The notes: generated from the sequence alone by a model not told the origin. A stretch of 10,259 nucleotides of DNA from Euryarchaeota archaeon UBA250 (GCA_002504845.1 DATW01000046.1:1-10259); one strand, 5' to 3'; shown: positions 1 to 7,485, counted from the stretch's first letter. Numbers and translations are program-made.

Positions 1-1392
1 TTGCAGATAATAGTGCTCCCCCCGCAATCATCATCCGATTTATGGTCATCCGGGATGAGTTGGAGCTACTATATCCTCTCAACACCAGAATATCATCAGA
101 ACAAGACATACACAGCCATAGGCTCTGAGAAACTTCAGGATGCGTTTGGTCATGAGCGCGATGCATATCTTGTCAGAGTTTCTGACGAGGAATATGGCGA
201 AGGTGAAAAGGCATTCAGATGGGTAGAATCGAGCAACCTACTGAACATCAAGACATACTGGTCAGATGCGCCGGAAGTTTCTTCCTACTACCAAGAAGGA
301 CACCTTGGATGGAATTTCACTGCGTCTGGTGTAGAAGCTGGATTATTTTCACAGAATCCGCCGACATCTCTTCATTTCAACAGAACCAACATCATTGGCG
401 TACCCGGTCATCCGAACGGGTACGACGATACCATGAATTCCGTATTTATCGAGAAGGATGTGGAAATCACAACCGGAGCTGGAACTTTCAAGACAACGTA
501 CATATCCATAGTCGATACGAATGACGACTTCACATCATGGGAATTGTGGTACAATTCGACGGTTAGGAACTATGTAAAAATAATCGACAGGCTCCCAGGT
601 TCTCATTCAGATAGCGTGATTTACGAGCTCACTTCATATGATGTCCCCACGACACCTAGATTCATAACCGAAGAAGGTAAACAGTTTAGCGATGATGATT
701 ACCATATTGAATGGGCAGATTTCCAAGGCGCTACGAAGTACGAGTTATTCGAGAATGGCGAGGTTGTATACGCTGGAGATGCCACTAGCTTCGAGCTCGA
801 AGAGCGCCCGGATGGCGAGTATACCTATCAAATCGTAGCTACTATGCCCTCGGGAGAGATTGTATCAGGTGATTCCCTCTCTGTAAATGTGGCTTTCACT
901 CTCTCTGCTCCAGTCTTCATAACACCAAGTGATTCCCCGATATATATCTCAGAAAATGAGGGCGAATCTGTATCCATCTCATGGGTGCTGCTGAATCAAC
1001 ACGACAGTGACATATTGACAGGCGATTGTAACATAAGTGGTGAATGTGATGCTTCAACTGATCATGAAACAATGGCAGAGATTGGTTGGTACTCCTTAAC
1101 GAGTGAAATTGATGGCGAGGTACGTGAAATATACAATGGCAGTCAGGCGACTACAGTCATAGATCTGGAACCTGGGCAATATCGCCTAAGGGTGAAGGCA
1201 TATTCAAGTTTGAATGAGGCTGAATCAGATTATTCCGATTCAACATTCGTAATCGTGGAAGAGTCATCATCCAGTTCCCCCCTCATTCTCTTGGGAGGGG
1301 CAATATCGGCAATAATACTCGTGGTTGGCGGTTTCTCATTCTCGAAGAACTCTCTTCGAACCGGTATTCGATTAATGGAAAAGAAGGTCTAA
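1..1392 (+). CDS. Surface protein with Fn3-like domains and C-terminal membrane anchor, 5' truncated
   Basis: The frame is open from the first base and the first residues are not a signal peptide, so the TTG at position 1 is probably an internal Leu codon and the true start lies outside the window. The visible 463 residues have three parts. Residues 1-215 form an unrecognised extracellular domain. Its end (T158-GAGTF, then W183-Y184, V192-K193) resembles the 'AGTF ... WY ... VK' pattern common in secreted lipoproteins. Two Fn3-like beta-sandwiches follow (about 216-296 and 303-420), the second with a close Cys pair (C343, C349). Then come a Ser-rich linker, one membrane helix (about 427-447) and a short basic tail. 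Six N-x-S/T sequons (N34, N105, N127, N185, N344, N379) fit a glycosylated archaeal surface protein. The stop lies 3 bases before the binding-protein gene, so it belongs to the uptake operon. A role as substrate receptor is inferred only from position; the domain is not a recognisable heme-binding fold such as NEAT. Confidence 0.82.
   Translation: MQIIVLPPQSSSDLWSSGMSWSYYILSTPEYHQNKTYTAIGSEKLQDAFGHERDAYLVRVSDEEYGEGEKAFRWVESSNLLNIKTYWSDAPEVSSYYQEGHLGWNFTASGVEAGLFSQNPPTSLHFNRTNIIGVPGHPNGYDDTMNSVFIEKDVEITTGAGTFKTTYISIVDTNDDFTSWELWYNSTVRNYVKIIDRLPGSHSDSVIYELTSYDVPTTPRFITEEGKQFSDDDYHIEWADFQGATKYELFENGEVVYAGDATSFELEERPDGEYTYQIVATMPSGEIVSGDSLSVNVAFTLSAPVFITPSDSPIYISENEGESVSISWVLLNQHDSDILTGDCNISGECDASTDHETMAEIGWYSLTSEIDGEVREIYNGSQATTVIDLEPGQYRLRVKAYSSLNEAESDYSDSTFVIVEESSSSSPLILLGGAISAIILVVGGFSFSKNSLRTGIRLMEKKV
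1383..1388 (+). promoter_or_regulatory. Ribosome binding site of the binding-protein gene
   Basis: GAAGGT lies 7 bases before the ATG at 1396, inside the last codons of the upstream gene. It supports this start and translation from a shared transcript. Confidence 0.5.
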
Positions 1393-1395
1393 CAT

Positions 1396-2490
1396 ATGGT
1401 TCAAAGAACGAGGCTGGCCTTCTTTCAGGCAGGGCTGATTATCATATGTGCATTCGGTGCTTGGCAAATCTCAGATAACCTCTCCACGGATGAAGGAGCA
1501 GGCTCATTCTCGATTATTGACTCGAATGAGAAAGTACACCACTTCGATGAGGAGCCCAGTAGAGTTGCCATAACAAATACGTATGCTGCAAGTGTGATGA
1601 AGATGCTTGGAATTGATATGAATGTCGTCGTAGGGGTGTCTGGGGACTTCTACGATCAGGATTTATGGCCGGATCTTTCGAGTAGGGATTTGATTCAACA
1701 ATCCGCTCATTCAGAAATCGACTTCGAAGCGCTTCTGGATACTCGGCCTGAAGTTTACATCGTATTCGCGACAAATGGGATGGTGGATACAAATTCAATA
1801 AGAGAAAAACTTGAGCCGATAGGCATCAAAGTTCTCGCTTTTGACTTCTACAAATACGACTCGCTAAGGACGGAGATGAGTGTACTGGCAAAGATCTTCG
1901 GAAAACAAAGTGAAGCCTTGGACGTATTTGCTGAATTTGATGCGATTGAGAAATTGGTTGAGGACAGGATATCCGGCCTGGATGAAGAAGATAGACCGAA
2001 TGTGGTCATGGAGCATCATGCATCGCTGACCAGGGATCCCGTGGTGCTCACAGGAACATCGCAATGGACCGATATTATCGGAATGGCAGGCGGGATCAAC
2101 GTTTTTGCAGATCTCCCCGGGCATACGACTCATGTGGACATGGAAGCCATATTGGATGCCAATCCAGATGTACTGATGTTCGATGGTATTGTTTTCGATA
2201 TAGGATTCAACTCTTTTGACGATGAGGGGCAATGTACCACGCACATGGATTTCATCAAAACTCGACCCGGTTTCGAGAACATGGTAGCCATAGAAGATGA
2301 TCGGATGGTGATAATGTCTGGAGAATTTGCAGGCCCTATGATGATACATGGCCTGCCTAGCTTGGCGAAAATTCTTCATCCAGATTTGTTTGAAGATGTT
2401 GATTCAGATTCCTATATCCAAGATTTCTTCCAGAATTATCACGGGGTTGAGATGACGGGCAAATTTGTCTGTTATTCAGCGGGAAGTTGA
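1396..2490 (+). CDS. Membrane-anchored periplasmic-binding-type protein of a heme/iron ABC importer
   Basis: This is a class III substrate-binding protein of the BtuF/FepB/FhuD type (Peripla_BP_2). It should capture the iron compound outside the membrane and deliver it to the permease encoded next. Residues 8-24 form one hydrophobic helix. C18 sits in a poor lipobox context (Ile at -1), so an uncleaved N-terminal anchor is more likely than a lipid anchor. The mature part shows family landmarks: FDEEPSRVAI (50-59), a first lobe ending at IDFEALLDTRPEVYIVF (108-124), a long linking helix (about 155-193), and a second lobe with GTSQWTDIIGMAGGINVF (220-237) and MEAILDANPDVLMF (249-262). Possible ligand residues for a heme-like substrate are H207/H208 and H243/H246; this is speculative. 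C280 and C359 could form a disulfide. Its length of 364 residues is normal. The family also binds cobalamin and siderophores; heme is preferred because of the HugZ-like gene downstream. Confidence 0.9.
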   Translation: MVQRTRLAFFQAGLIIICAFGAWQISDNLSTDEGAGSFSIIDSNEKVHHFDEEPSRVAITNTYAASVMKMLGIDMNVVVGVSGDFYDQDLWPDLSSRDLIQQSAHSEIDFEALLDTRPEVYIVFATNGMVDTNSIREKLEPIGIKVLAFDFYKYDSLRTEMSVLAKIFGKQSEALDVFAEFDAIEKLVEDRISGLDEEDRPNVVMEHHASLTRDPVVLTGTSQWTDIIGMAGGINVFADLPGHTTHVDMEAILDANPDVLMFDGIVFDIGFNSFDDEGQCTTHMDFIKTRPGFENMVAIEDDRMVIMSGEFAGPMMIHGLPSLAKILHPDLFEDVDSDSYIQDFFQNYHGVEMTGKFVCYSAGS

Positions 2491-2495
2491 GAGAA

Positions 2496-3530
2496 ATGGA
2501 TTCGATATCTAAGAAATATATCGAAGATTCAAGGACACAGGTTACCATAATTGCCAGCGTATGCGCAGCGACCCTATTGTCCGCGGTTATCGCAATGGGC
2601 CTTGGATCATCCTCAACATTAGATTCGATTTCCACAATCAAGATAATGTTCGGATTGGAAAGTGGCAGCGATTTGCAATCTGCCATCATATGGGAATTGA
2701 GGTTCCCTAGAGTATTGATGGCGGTAATTGGAGGTGCAGCACTGGCTACGGCAGGGGCGCTCATGCAAGGCTGCCTTGGGAACCCCCTCGTATCCCCCCT
2801 TACCCTAGGAGTGGCATCTGGAGCAGCATTAGGGGCCGCATTCGCTATTGTTCTCGGAATTTCGATAATTCCAAGTTTAGCAATTGTGGCAAATGCATTT
2901 CTTTTCTCCCTCGTAGTTGTTGGGATCATAATACAATTGGGGAATATGCGATCCGTGTCTGCTGAATCATATATTTTGGTCGGTATCGCGATAACTTTCA
3001 TTTCAGGGGCAATTGTCTCAACCTTCACATATTTCGCTACAGATGCTCAACTTTCTCAATTGACTCATTGGTCTTTTGGGAGTCTCTCAAGGCCCAGTCT
3101 CTCAAATGTTGTATGGATATCTGCCGCGATAATATGCCTCATGCCTTCGGCCATGAAATGGGCCTGGGACTTGAATACGCTCTCGCTAGGTGGAGATGAT
3201 TTTGCGATTTCCTCTGGTGTCGACCCCTCGTCTACAAGAAGGAATATTCTGGTGTTGTCTGCTCTCATGACTTCCATAGTGATTGCATTTACTGGATTGA
3301 TTGGATTTGTGGGTCTCGCTGCACCGCATATGAGCAGACTGGTGATTGGCAACGACTATCGAAAATTAATTCCCTGTTCAGCAGTATTCGGATCTTTTCT
3401 AATGCTTTTCGCAGATACCGTGGGCAGGACTATCTTCGCGCCAGTGATCATTCCAGTCGGCATCATGCTAGCAATAATTGGTGGGCCCTTCTTCATGTAT
3501 CTACTACTACAAAATAGGGGGGTGAGTTGA
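2496..3530 (+). CDS. FecCD/BtuC-type ABC importer permease (putative heme/iron)
   Basis: This is the membrane subunit of a type II ABC importer, expected to act as a homodimer with about ten helices per subunit. Conserved family segments are present: WELRFPRVLMAVIGGAALATAG (66-87), Q91 followed by GNPLVSPLTLG (95-105), GLIGFVGLAAPHMSR (267-281) and GNDYRKLIPCSAVFGS (285-300), ADTVGR (306-311), then PVGIMLAIIGGPFFMYLL (320-337). The usual acidic residue just before the Pro-Val-Gly motif ('ExPVG') is not there; the sequence reads VIIPVG. The start was placed at the ATG at 2496, 5 bases after the stop of the binding-protein gene and about 9 bases after GGAAG. A TTG at 2487 would add three residues but overlaps the previous stop and has no spaced ribosome site. 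The 3' end overlaps the ATPase start by one base. Confidence 0.93.
   Translation: MDSISKKYIEDSRTQVTIIASVCAATLLSAVIAMGLGSSSTLDSISTIKIMFGLESGSDLQSAIIWELRFPRVLMAVIGGAALATAGALMQGCLGNPLVSPLTLGVASGAALGAAFAIVLGISIIPSLAIVANAFLFSLVVVGIIIQLGNMRSVSAESYILVGIAITFISGAIVSTFTYFATDAQLSQLTHWSFGSLSRPSLSNVVWISAAIICLMPSAMKWAWDLNTLSLGGDDFAISSGVDPSSTRRNILVLSALMTSIVIAFTGLIGFVGLAAPHMSRLVIGNDYRKLIPCSAVFGSFLMLFADTVGRTIFAPVIIPVGIMLAIIGGPFFMYLLLQNRGVS
3517..3526 (+). promoter_or_regulatory. Ribosome binding site of the ATPase gene
   Basis: GGGGGGTGAG, containing GGTGA at 3521-3525, lies 4 bases before the ATG at 3530. It decides between this ATG and the in-frame TTG at 3527, which would be too close. The TGATG junction suggests translational coupling with the permease. 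Confidence 0.6.
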
Positions 3531-4327
3531 TGACGAGTCTTTTGAAAATTGAAGGCTTGGAATTTAGTTGGGGCTCCAATCAAGTGTTGAAGGATATCAA
3601 CTTGGACGTCGGGGGGAACGAGTTTGTTGCCATACTAGGTGTGAATGGCGCAGGCAAGTCTACTTTCCTGAAATGTATCAACAGGATACTCGCCCCAGCA
3701 AAAGGAACGGTAGAAATCTCTGGAAGAAATATTGCAGATATGAGTCTCATGGACCTCTCAAAAGCTACTTCGTATGTGCCTCAATCCGTCAGAACTAGCT
3801 TCTCAATGAGTGTTTTTGATGTAGTTATGCTGGGGAGGAGGCCGCACATTAGCTGGAGGATTTCAGATGACGACCATGAAAGAGTGAGTGAAACGATAAG
3901 ATTCCTTGGCCTCGAGGATTTTGCATTTAGAAAATTCGATAGGCTTTCAGGAGGAGAAAGACAGAGAGTAGTCATCGCAAAGGCTGTTGCCCAAGACCCG
4001 ATGCTGTTTCTCCTAGATGAGCCAACTAGCGATCTTGATTTGCGGAACCAAGTGTCCATAATGAAGAAGATTCGACATATTGTATCTGATGTTGAATCGG
4101 GGAAATCGGCGATAGTGGCGATTCACGACATCAACATGGCAGCCAGATTCGCAGATAGAGTGGTCCTTCTTGATGGTGGCAGCATAAAGGCGGACGGGAC
4201 TCCCTCCGAAGTTCTCACAGAGGCTAATATTGCTGATGTGTTCGGAGTCAGTTGCGATGTTATTCCAGAAGAATACGGGCTTAGTAGTTCCCTCCAGGTT
4301 CTGGTTAAAGATGAAATTGAAAAATGA
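3530..4327 (+). CDS. FepC/BtuD/HmuV-type ABC ATPase (putative heme/iron importer)
   Basis: This cytoplasmic subunit hydrolyses ATP to drive import through the FecCD-type permease. Every nucleotide-binding motif is intact in the 265-residue protein: Walker A GVNGAGKST (37-45), Q-loop Gln at 85 (SYVPQ), signature LSGGERQ (139-145), Walker B LFLLDEP (159-165), D-loop SDLD (167-170) and switch His at 199. The segment VFDVVMLGRRPH (96-107) is typical of the iron, siderophore, heme and B12 subfamily ATPases. The order of binding protein, permease and ATPase, with 1-base and 5-base junctions, shows a complete importer. The sequence of the ATPase alone does not tell heme from siderophore or cobalamin; the downstream genes point to heme. 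Confidence 0.95.
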   Translation: MTSLLKIEGLEFSWGSNQVLKDINLDVGGNEFVAILGVNGAGKSTFLKCINRILAPAKGTVEISGRNIADMSLMDLSKATSYVPQSVRTSFSMSVFDVVMLGRRPHISWRISDDDHERVSETIRFLGLEDFAFRKFDRLSGGERQRVVIAKAVAQDPMLFLLDEPTSDLDLRNQVSIMKKIRHIVSDVESGKSAIVAIHDINMAARFADRVVLLDGGSIKADGTPSEVLTEANIADVFGVSCDVIPEEYGLSSSLQVLVKDEIEK

Positions 4328-4331
4328 GGTG
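4326..4331 (+). promoter_or_regulatory. Ribosome binding site of the flavodoxin gene
   Basis: GAGGTG lies 6 bases before the ATG at 4338 and overlaps the stop codon of the ATPase gene. It supports the chosen start and co-translation in the operon. Confidence 0.6.
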
Positions 4332-4337
4332 TAAGAT

Positions 4338-4787
4338 ATGAGCGATGAAATACTGATTATTTATGGAACAGAGACTGGTAATGCCGAAGACTTGGCCGAT
4401 GACATAGGAAATATGGCAAGCAAATACGGCCTTGTGGGCAAAGTGATGGACATGGAAGATGTCTCTGCCGAGGATTTGGCATCCTCGAAAAGGCTGATTG
4501 TCAGCGTGAGCACCTGGGGCGAGGGTGAACAACCGGACAATGCTCAAGGCTTGTACGATGAAGTCGAAGAGTCCGAAGGTGGTTCGATGGAAGGAGTGAA
4601 TTACGCGGTCCTTGCACTTGGCGATACGGCTTTCGAGCTATTCTGCGAATCAGGGAAAGAGTGGGATAAGATCTTGGAAGAGAAAGGCGGGACCAGGGTG
4701 AATAAAAGAATTGACTGCGACACAGATTACTACGACTATGTGGAAGAGTGGATTGAGTCAACTCTTAACATAATGCAGGATGTGTGA
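4338..4787 (+). CDS. Short-chain flavodoxin of the CysJ / P450-reductase domain type
   Basis: This is a 149-residue single-domain FMN electron carrier. It shows the FMN-phosphate loop GTETGNAE (10-17), the 50s loop STWGEGEQPDNA (58-69) and the 90s loop LALGDTAFELFCESGKEWD (92-110). These match the flavodoxin domains of sulfite reductase and cytochrome P450 reductase, and MioC-like stand-alone proteins, more than classical long-chain flavodoxins. The aromatic positions that usually hold Tyr near the flavin are Trp (W60) and Phe (F99), which may shift its redox potential. There is no reductase domain, so it must be reduced by another protein encoded elsewhere. It lies 10 bases after the transporter ATPase and 4 bases before the HugZ-like gene. 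Its likely job, inferred from position, is to pass electrons to heme degradation or to reduce imported ferric iron. Confidence 0.9.
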   Translation: MSDEILIIYGTETGNAEDLADDIGNMASKYGLVGKVMDMEDVSAEDLASSKRLIVSVSTWGEGEQPDNAQGLYDEVEESEGGSMEGVNYAVLALGDTAFELFCESGKEWDKILEEKGGTRVNKRIDCDTDYYDYVEEWIESTLNIMQDV

Positions 4788-4791
4788 CGAT

Positions 4792-5619
4792 ATGAGTGAG
4801 AAGAAAGAGGGGGATAAAATACCCAGACACGGTGTTCCAAAGGGGTCCCGCACCAAAAATCAAGAGTTGCTTTATGACGTCAATGTTGCAACCAGCACCC
4901 ACGCTGAACAGGCAAGAACCCTGACGGAAAAGATGTCGACTGCGACGCTTTGCACCATCTCAGAGAGGTCTGATGGCTGCCCATATGGCTCATTTGTGAC
5001 ATATGCAATACATGACGGGCATCCGATATTCCTGATCAGTGTTCTAGCAGAGCACACCAAGAATCTGGAGGCTGAGTCCCGTGCATCACTCATGGTTTCC
5101 GAATCGGGAGAGGGGAATCCGCTTGCTCTTGGCAGAGTGACTCTCTTGGGAAAATGTGAGAAGCTGTCCAAAGATGATGACCCGAGTCTCAAGGAAGTAT
5201 ATCTTAGGCGGCATCCGAATGCATCATTCTATATCGATTTCGAAGATTTCTCGTTCTACAAGCTCAAGATTTCTGAGGCGCGGTATATCGGTGGTTTTGG
5301 AAGAATGTCGTGGGTCGATGGACCAGATTGGGAAAACTCGGAACCGGATCCACTTTTCGAAAGCGCGGGCGACATAATATCTCACATGAATGAAGACCAT
5401 GAGGACGCCATGGTGATAATTTGCAAGGAAATGAGCAAGGCAAAGGACACCACTAGTGCAACAATGACTGGGATAGACAGATATGGTTTCGAAATGTCCG
5501 CAATGACTGCTGAAGGCCCGAGGCCCATTCGAATTGGGTTTGAGAATGAAGCCACTGACAGCGAAGAGGCACGGAAGGAGATTGTTGCCCTCGTAAAGAA
5601 GGCCAGAGGCGATATCTGA
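4792..5619 (+). CDS. HugZ/ChuZ-like heme-degrading protein: split-barrel plus DUF2470
   Basis: The 275-residue protein has two parts. Residues about 35-175 are a pyridoxamine-phosphate-oxidase-like split barrel, with THAEQARTL (36-44), ATLCTISERSDGCPYGSFVTYA (51-72), LAEHTKNL (85-92) and YIGGFGRMSWV (165-175). Residues about 190-271 are a DUF2470 domain, with IISHMNEDHEDAM (195-207, including H198 and H203), GIDRYGFEM (227-235) and GPRPIRIGF (242-250). This pairing is the signature of HugZ, ChuZ and HutZ, which bind heme and open the porphyrin ring to release iron when given electrons. A place downstream of a FecCD-type importer parallels chuBCD-chuZ in Campylobacter. The ATG at 4792 was chosen over 4780 because AGGATGTG stands at normal distance before it, while 4780 lacks a ribosome site and overlaps the flavodoxin. 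The heme ligand cannot be assigned without alignment; another split-barrel oxidase activity remains possible. Confidence 0.88.
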   Translation: MSEKKEGDKIPRHGVPKGSRTKNQELLYDVNVATSTHAEQARTLTEKMSTATLCTISERSDGCPYGSFVTYAIHDGHPIFLISVLAEHTKNLEAESRASLMVSESGEGNPLALGRVTLLGKCEKLSKDDDPSLKEVYLRRHPNASFYIDFEDFSFYKLKISEARYIGGFGRMSWVDGPDWENSEPDPLFESAGDIISHMNEDHEDAMVIICKEMSKAKDTTSATMTGIDRYGFEMSAMTAEGPRPIRIGFENEATDSEEARKEIVALVKKARGDI

Positions 5620-5633
5620 TCTTGAAGACTCGG

Positions 5634-7445
5634 TCAAGAAGACAGAGGGACGACCAAGACGTCGTAATCGGCCCTCTCTAGCAGAGGTATTGTAATTTCA
5701 GACAGAGTGGGCAATACGTGCATGACGCACGCGTTCCCGCAGGCAGGTGCGAGATAATCTTCCCCTGTATCAGTCATAATTAGCCGTATTCCATCTCCTG
5801 CAGGTATTATCGCATCTATGGCCTGAAATTCCATCATCATCGTTACCTCCTGCCCCGGTGTGACTGTCTGAGGCTCTGATCCGCCCTCGTGGTATCTGAC
5901 ATCCATAGTAGCGTGCCCGATCCTCACCCCCGTGGCCATATTCTGCATCTCGACGAACACTTGGCCCCCATCGAAAGTTGGAACAGCGGATAGATGAAGG
6001 GTTACCAAACCGGAAATGTGCATATCTGATTCGAGATTTATGTCCGGGCATTCGACTGTAATCGATTGATCGCCCCCAACCACTGGAGCGCCGCCGCCGA
6101 TTACGGATATCCCTCCTACGAATGCACCATCATTGGAACAACTGCTCAATTGCACATTGTAACTCGCTGTGTCCCTTGGAGGCCAAATCTCCTCTACTCT
6201 CCACTGTCCATCATTCCTCTGTATCTGAGCGTCCGAAGTGGGCTTTGGACCCCTTTCTTGGAGATAGTACTCAAACCACTCGAAAAGATCCTGCCCCCAG
6301 TCCCACCTAGTCATGTTGTGAAGTGCTTCAAAGCCATATCCGGAATCAATTCCCTCGTGCCCATCCATCTGGTCTGGATGGTGATGCCCCCATTGCCCAA
6401 ACATCCCGCGAACTTCGTACCCTGCTTCAGAATAAGTGGTGTACCAATTCGTGCCGGGAGGCCCCCCGAACACCTGGTGAGGATCTACATTCCAATCCTG
6501 CATGCCCTGAACCCAATATACGCTACCATTCCAGTTCTGGAAAGCCTTGTCTATGTGGCTTCTCTCATCGTAATAATTTGCCATGTAGGGGTCGAGCTCT
6601 CCCCCAATGTATGTGGCCGGACCAGCGAACAGCCCTTCTGCGATATCCGGACAAACATTATCCAAATCGTCTTGATTGTAATCAACCGTGCTGGAAAAAT
6701 AATTCATATGCATTATCTGTGATCTAGCCTCAGCACTCCCATTTTTGTACAAGAGGGGGTGAAGAGCAGTAGTGCCAGAAACAGGGACTATTGTTTTCAG
6801 GTACTCGCTGCCCATCGCTGCAGCCTCCCACTGGGTCGCCCCGTCGTATGATCTACCATACAACCCCACATTCCCATTGCTCCATTCCTGGGAGCCCAGC
6901 CATTCTATCGCCGAGTGAATGCCCAAACCTTCTCCTGCACCTCTATAGTCAAAGCATCCGCTACTTTCCTCGGTGCCGAAGACCGCGACTTGAGCATAAG
7001 CATACCCGTGAGGAATGAAATTTTCTGAAATAAAGTCCCCTCTTCTCCATTCACTAATCGTGGTTGTAGGAACTGATTCACTGCCTTGAGTCCCGTAGGA
7101 GAAGTACGGTGAGATAACAGCTATGACAGGAACCTTATCGCCATCGAGAGTATTGCTGGGGAGCCAGTACGAGAGGTGCACCTCCGATGTGCTCGGTCCG
7201 GTCTCCCACACAGATGATGTATCGACCTCTACGAGGGCCTCTTGGACTTCCAATGCGTGAAATGGACCAGGGTCCAGAACTCTGCTAAATGTGCCGGAAG
7301 TATCCCAGTCCAAGGCATGCCTGTCCCACAAGGGCGGGTAGAATTCTTCTTTCGAAGCACCGTCTGAAGATCCTGCACCCATGCATCCCGATAGAGCAGG
7401 CAAAAGTATTGAGAGAGCCATTGCGACAGAAACGACTGCTCTCAT
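5634..7445 (-). CDS. CocE/NonD (S15-like) serine hydrolase lipoprotein
   Basis: This is an exported alpha/beta-hydrolase of the X-Pro dipeptidyl-peptidase / cocaine-esterase-like family, about 603 residues from the chosen start. That start gives a classic lipoprotein signal (MRAVVSV, a hydrophobic core, LSGC), with the lipidated Cys at 21. The nucleophile motif GRSYDG places Ser at 199. The likely acid is Asp 317 (GMQDWNVDPHQ), and the His lies in GQWGHHHPD (354). The last roughly 190 residues form a jelly-roll-like beta domain usual for this family (C-terminal PepX domain). It should cleave peptides or esters on the outer cell face. The same frame is open to an ATG at 7544, which would add 33 mostly basic residues before the signal peptide; 7526 is another ATG. 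The downstream ATG fits signal-peptide length better. It follows the GH1 gene, probably in one transcript or with its own promoter. Its stop is 14 bases from that of the HugZ-like gene (convergent). Confidence 0.85.
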   Translation of the reverse strand: MRAVVSVAMALSILLPALSGCMGAGSSDGASKEEFYPPLWDRHALDWDTSGTFSRVLDPGPFHALEVQEALVEVDTSSVWETGPSTSEVHLSYWLPSNTLDGDKVPVIAVISPYFSYGTQGSESVPTTTISEWRRGDFISENFIPHGYAYAQVAVFGTEESSGCFDYRGAGEGLGIHSAIEWLGSQEWSNGNVGLYGRSYDGATQWEAAAMGSEYLKTIVPVSGTTALHPLLYKNGSAEARSQIMHMNYFSSTVDYNQDDLDNVCPDIAEGLFAGPATYIGGELDPYMANYYDERSHIDKAFQNWNGSVYWVQGMQDWNVDPHQVFGGPPGTNWYTTYSEAGYEVRGMFGQWGHHHPDQMDGHEGIDSGYGFEALHNMTRWDWGQDLFEWFEYYLQERGPKPTSDAQIQRNDGQWRVEEIWPPRDTASYNVQLSSCSNDGAFVGGISVIGGGAPVVGGDQSITVECPDINLESDMHISGLVTLHLSAVPTFDGGQVFVEMQNMATGVRIGHATMDVRYHEGGSEPQTVTPGQEVTMMMEFQAIDAIIPAGDGIRLIMTDTGEDYLAPACGNACVMHVLPTLSEITIPLLERADYDVLVVPLSS

Positions 7446-7485
7446 GTTCTTTCGAAGCAGTCGTGTGTCAAAACGTTGACGACTG
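7432..7485 (-). promoter_or_regulatory. Three-arm repeat around the hydrolase start codon (alternative hairpins or operator)
   Basis: On the plus strand, ACGACTGCT (7432-7440) and AGCAGTCGT (7456-7464) form a perfect 9-base inverted repeat with a 15-base spacer. The spacer contains the start codon (7443-7445) and an AAAG stretch. A third arm, ACGACTG (7479-7485), can pair with the middle arm over 7 bases across a 14-base loop. The two hairpins exclude each other, as in attenuators. An inner repeat GTCAA / TTGAC (7467-7471, 7476-7480) lies in that second loop. It may act at RNA level or as DNA half-sites for a dimeric regulator. The repeats are seen directly; the function is inferred. Confidence 0.4.

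Noticed and set aside
1420..1452. C18 of the binding protein as a lipoprotein anchor.
   Set aside because: The residues before it (LIII) do not fit a lipobox, which needs a small residue at -1; an uncleaved helix is more likely.
2357..3028. A 223-residue open frame antisense to the binding-protein and permease genes.
   Set aside because: The plus-strand frames here are clear family members; the antisense product is low-complexity (Ala, Ile, Pro-rich), with no recognisable domain and no ribosome site of note.
1396..4327. Vitamin B12 (BtuFCD) or siderophore importer as the first reading of the transporter.
   Set aside because: It cannot be excluded from the transporter genes alone, but the co-directional HugZ-like gene and flavodoxin favour heme, and no cobalamin gene or riboswitch is visible.
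4780..4794. The upstream ATG at 4780 as start of the HugZ-like gene.
   Set aside because: It overlaps the flavodoxin end, lacks a ribosome site and adds only four residues; the ATG at 4792 has a purine-rich site at normal spacing.
5620..5639. Inverted repeat TCTTGA / TCAAGA between the convergent HugZ-like and hydrolase genes as a bidirectional terminator.
   Set aside because: The stem is only 6 bases with an 8-base loop, has few G-C pairs and no T-run on either side, and overlaps the hydrolase stop codon. It is too weak to call.
6066..6722. A 218-residue plus-strand open frame inside the secreted hydrolase gene.
   Set aside because: It is antisense to the catalytic domain of a well-supported gene and has no recognisable motifs; it reflects codon bias of the opposite strand.
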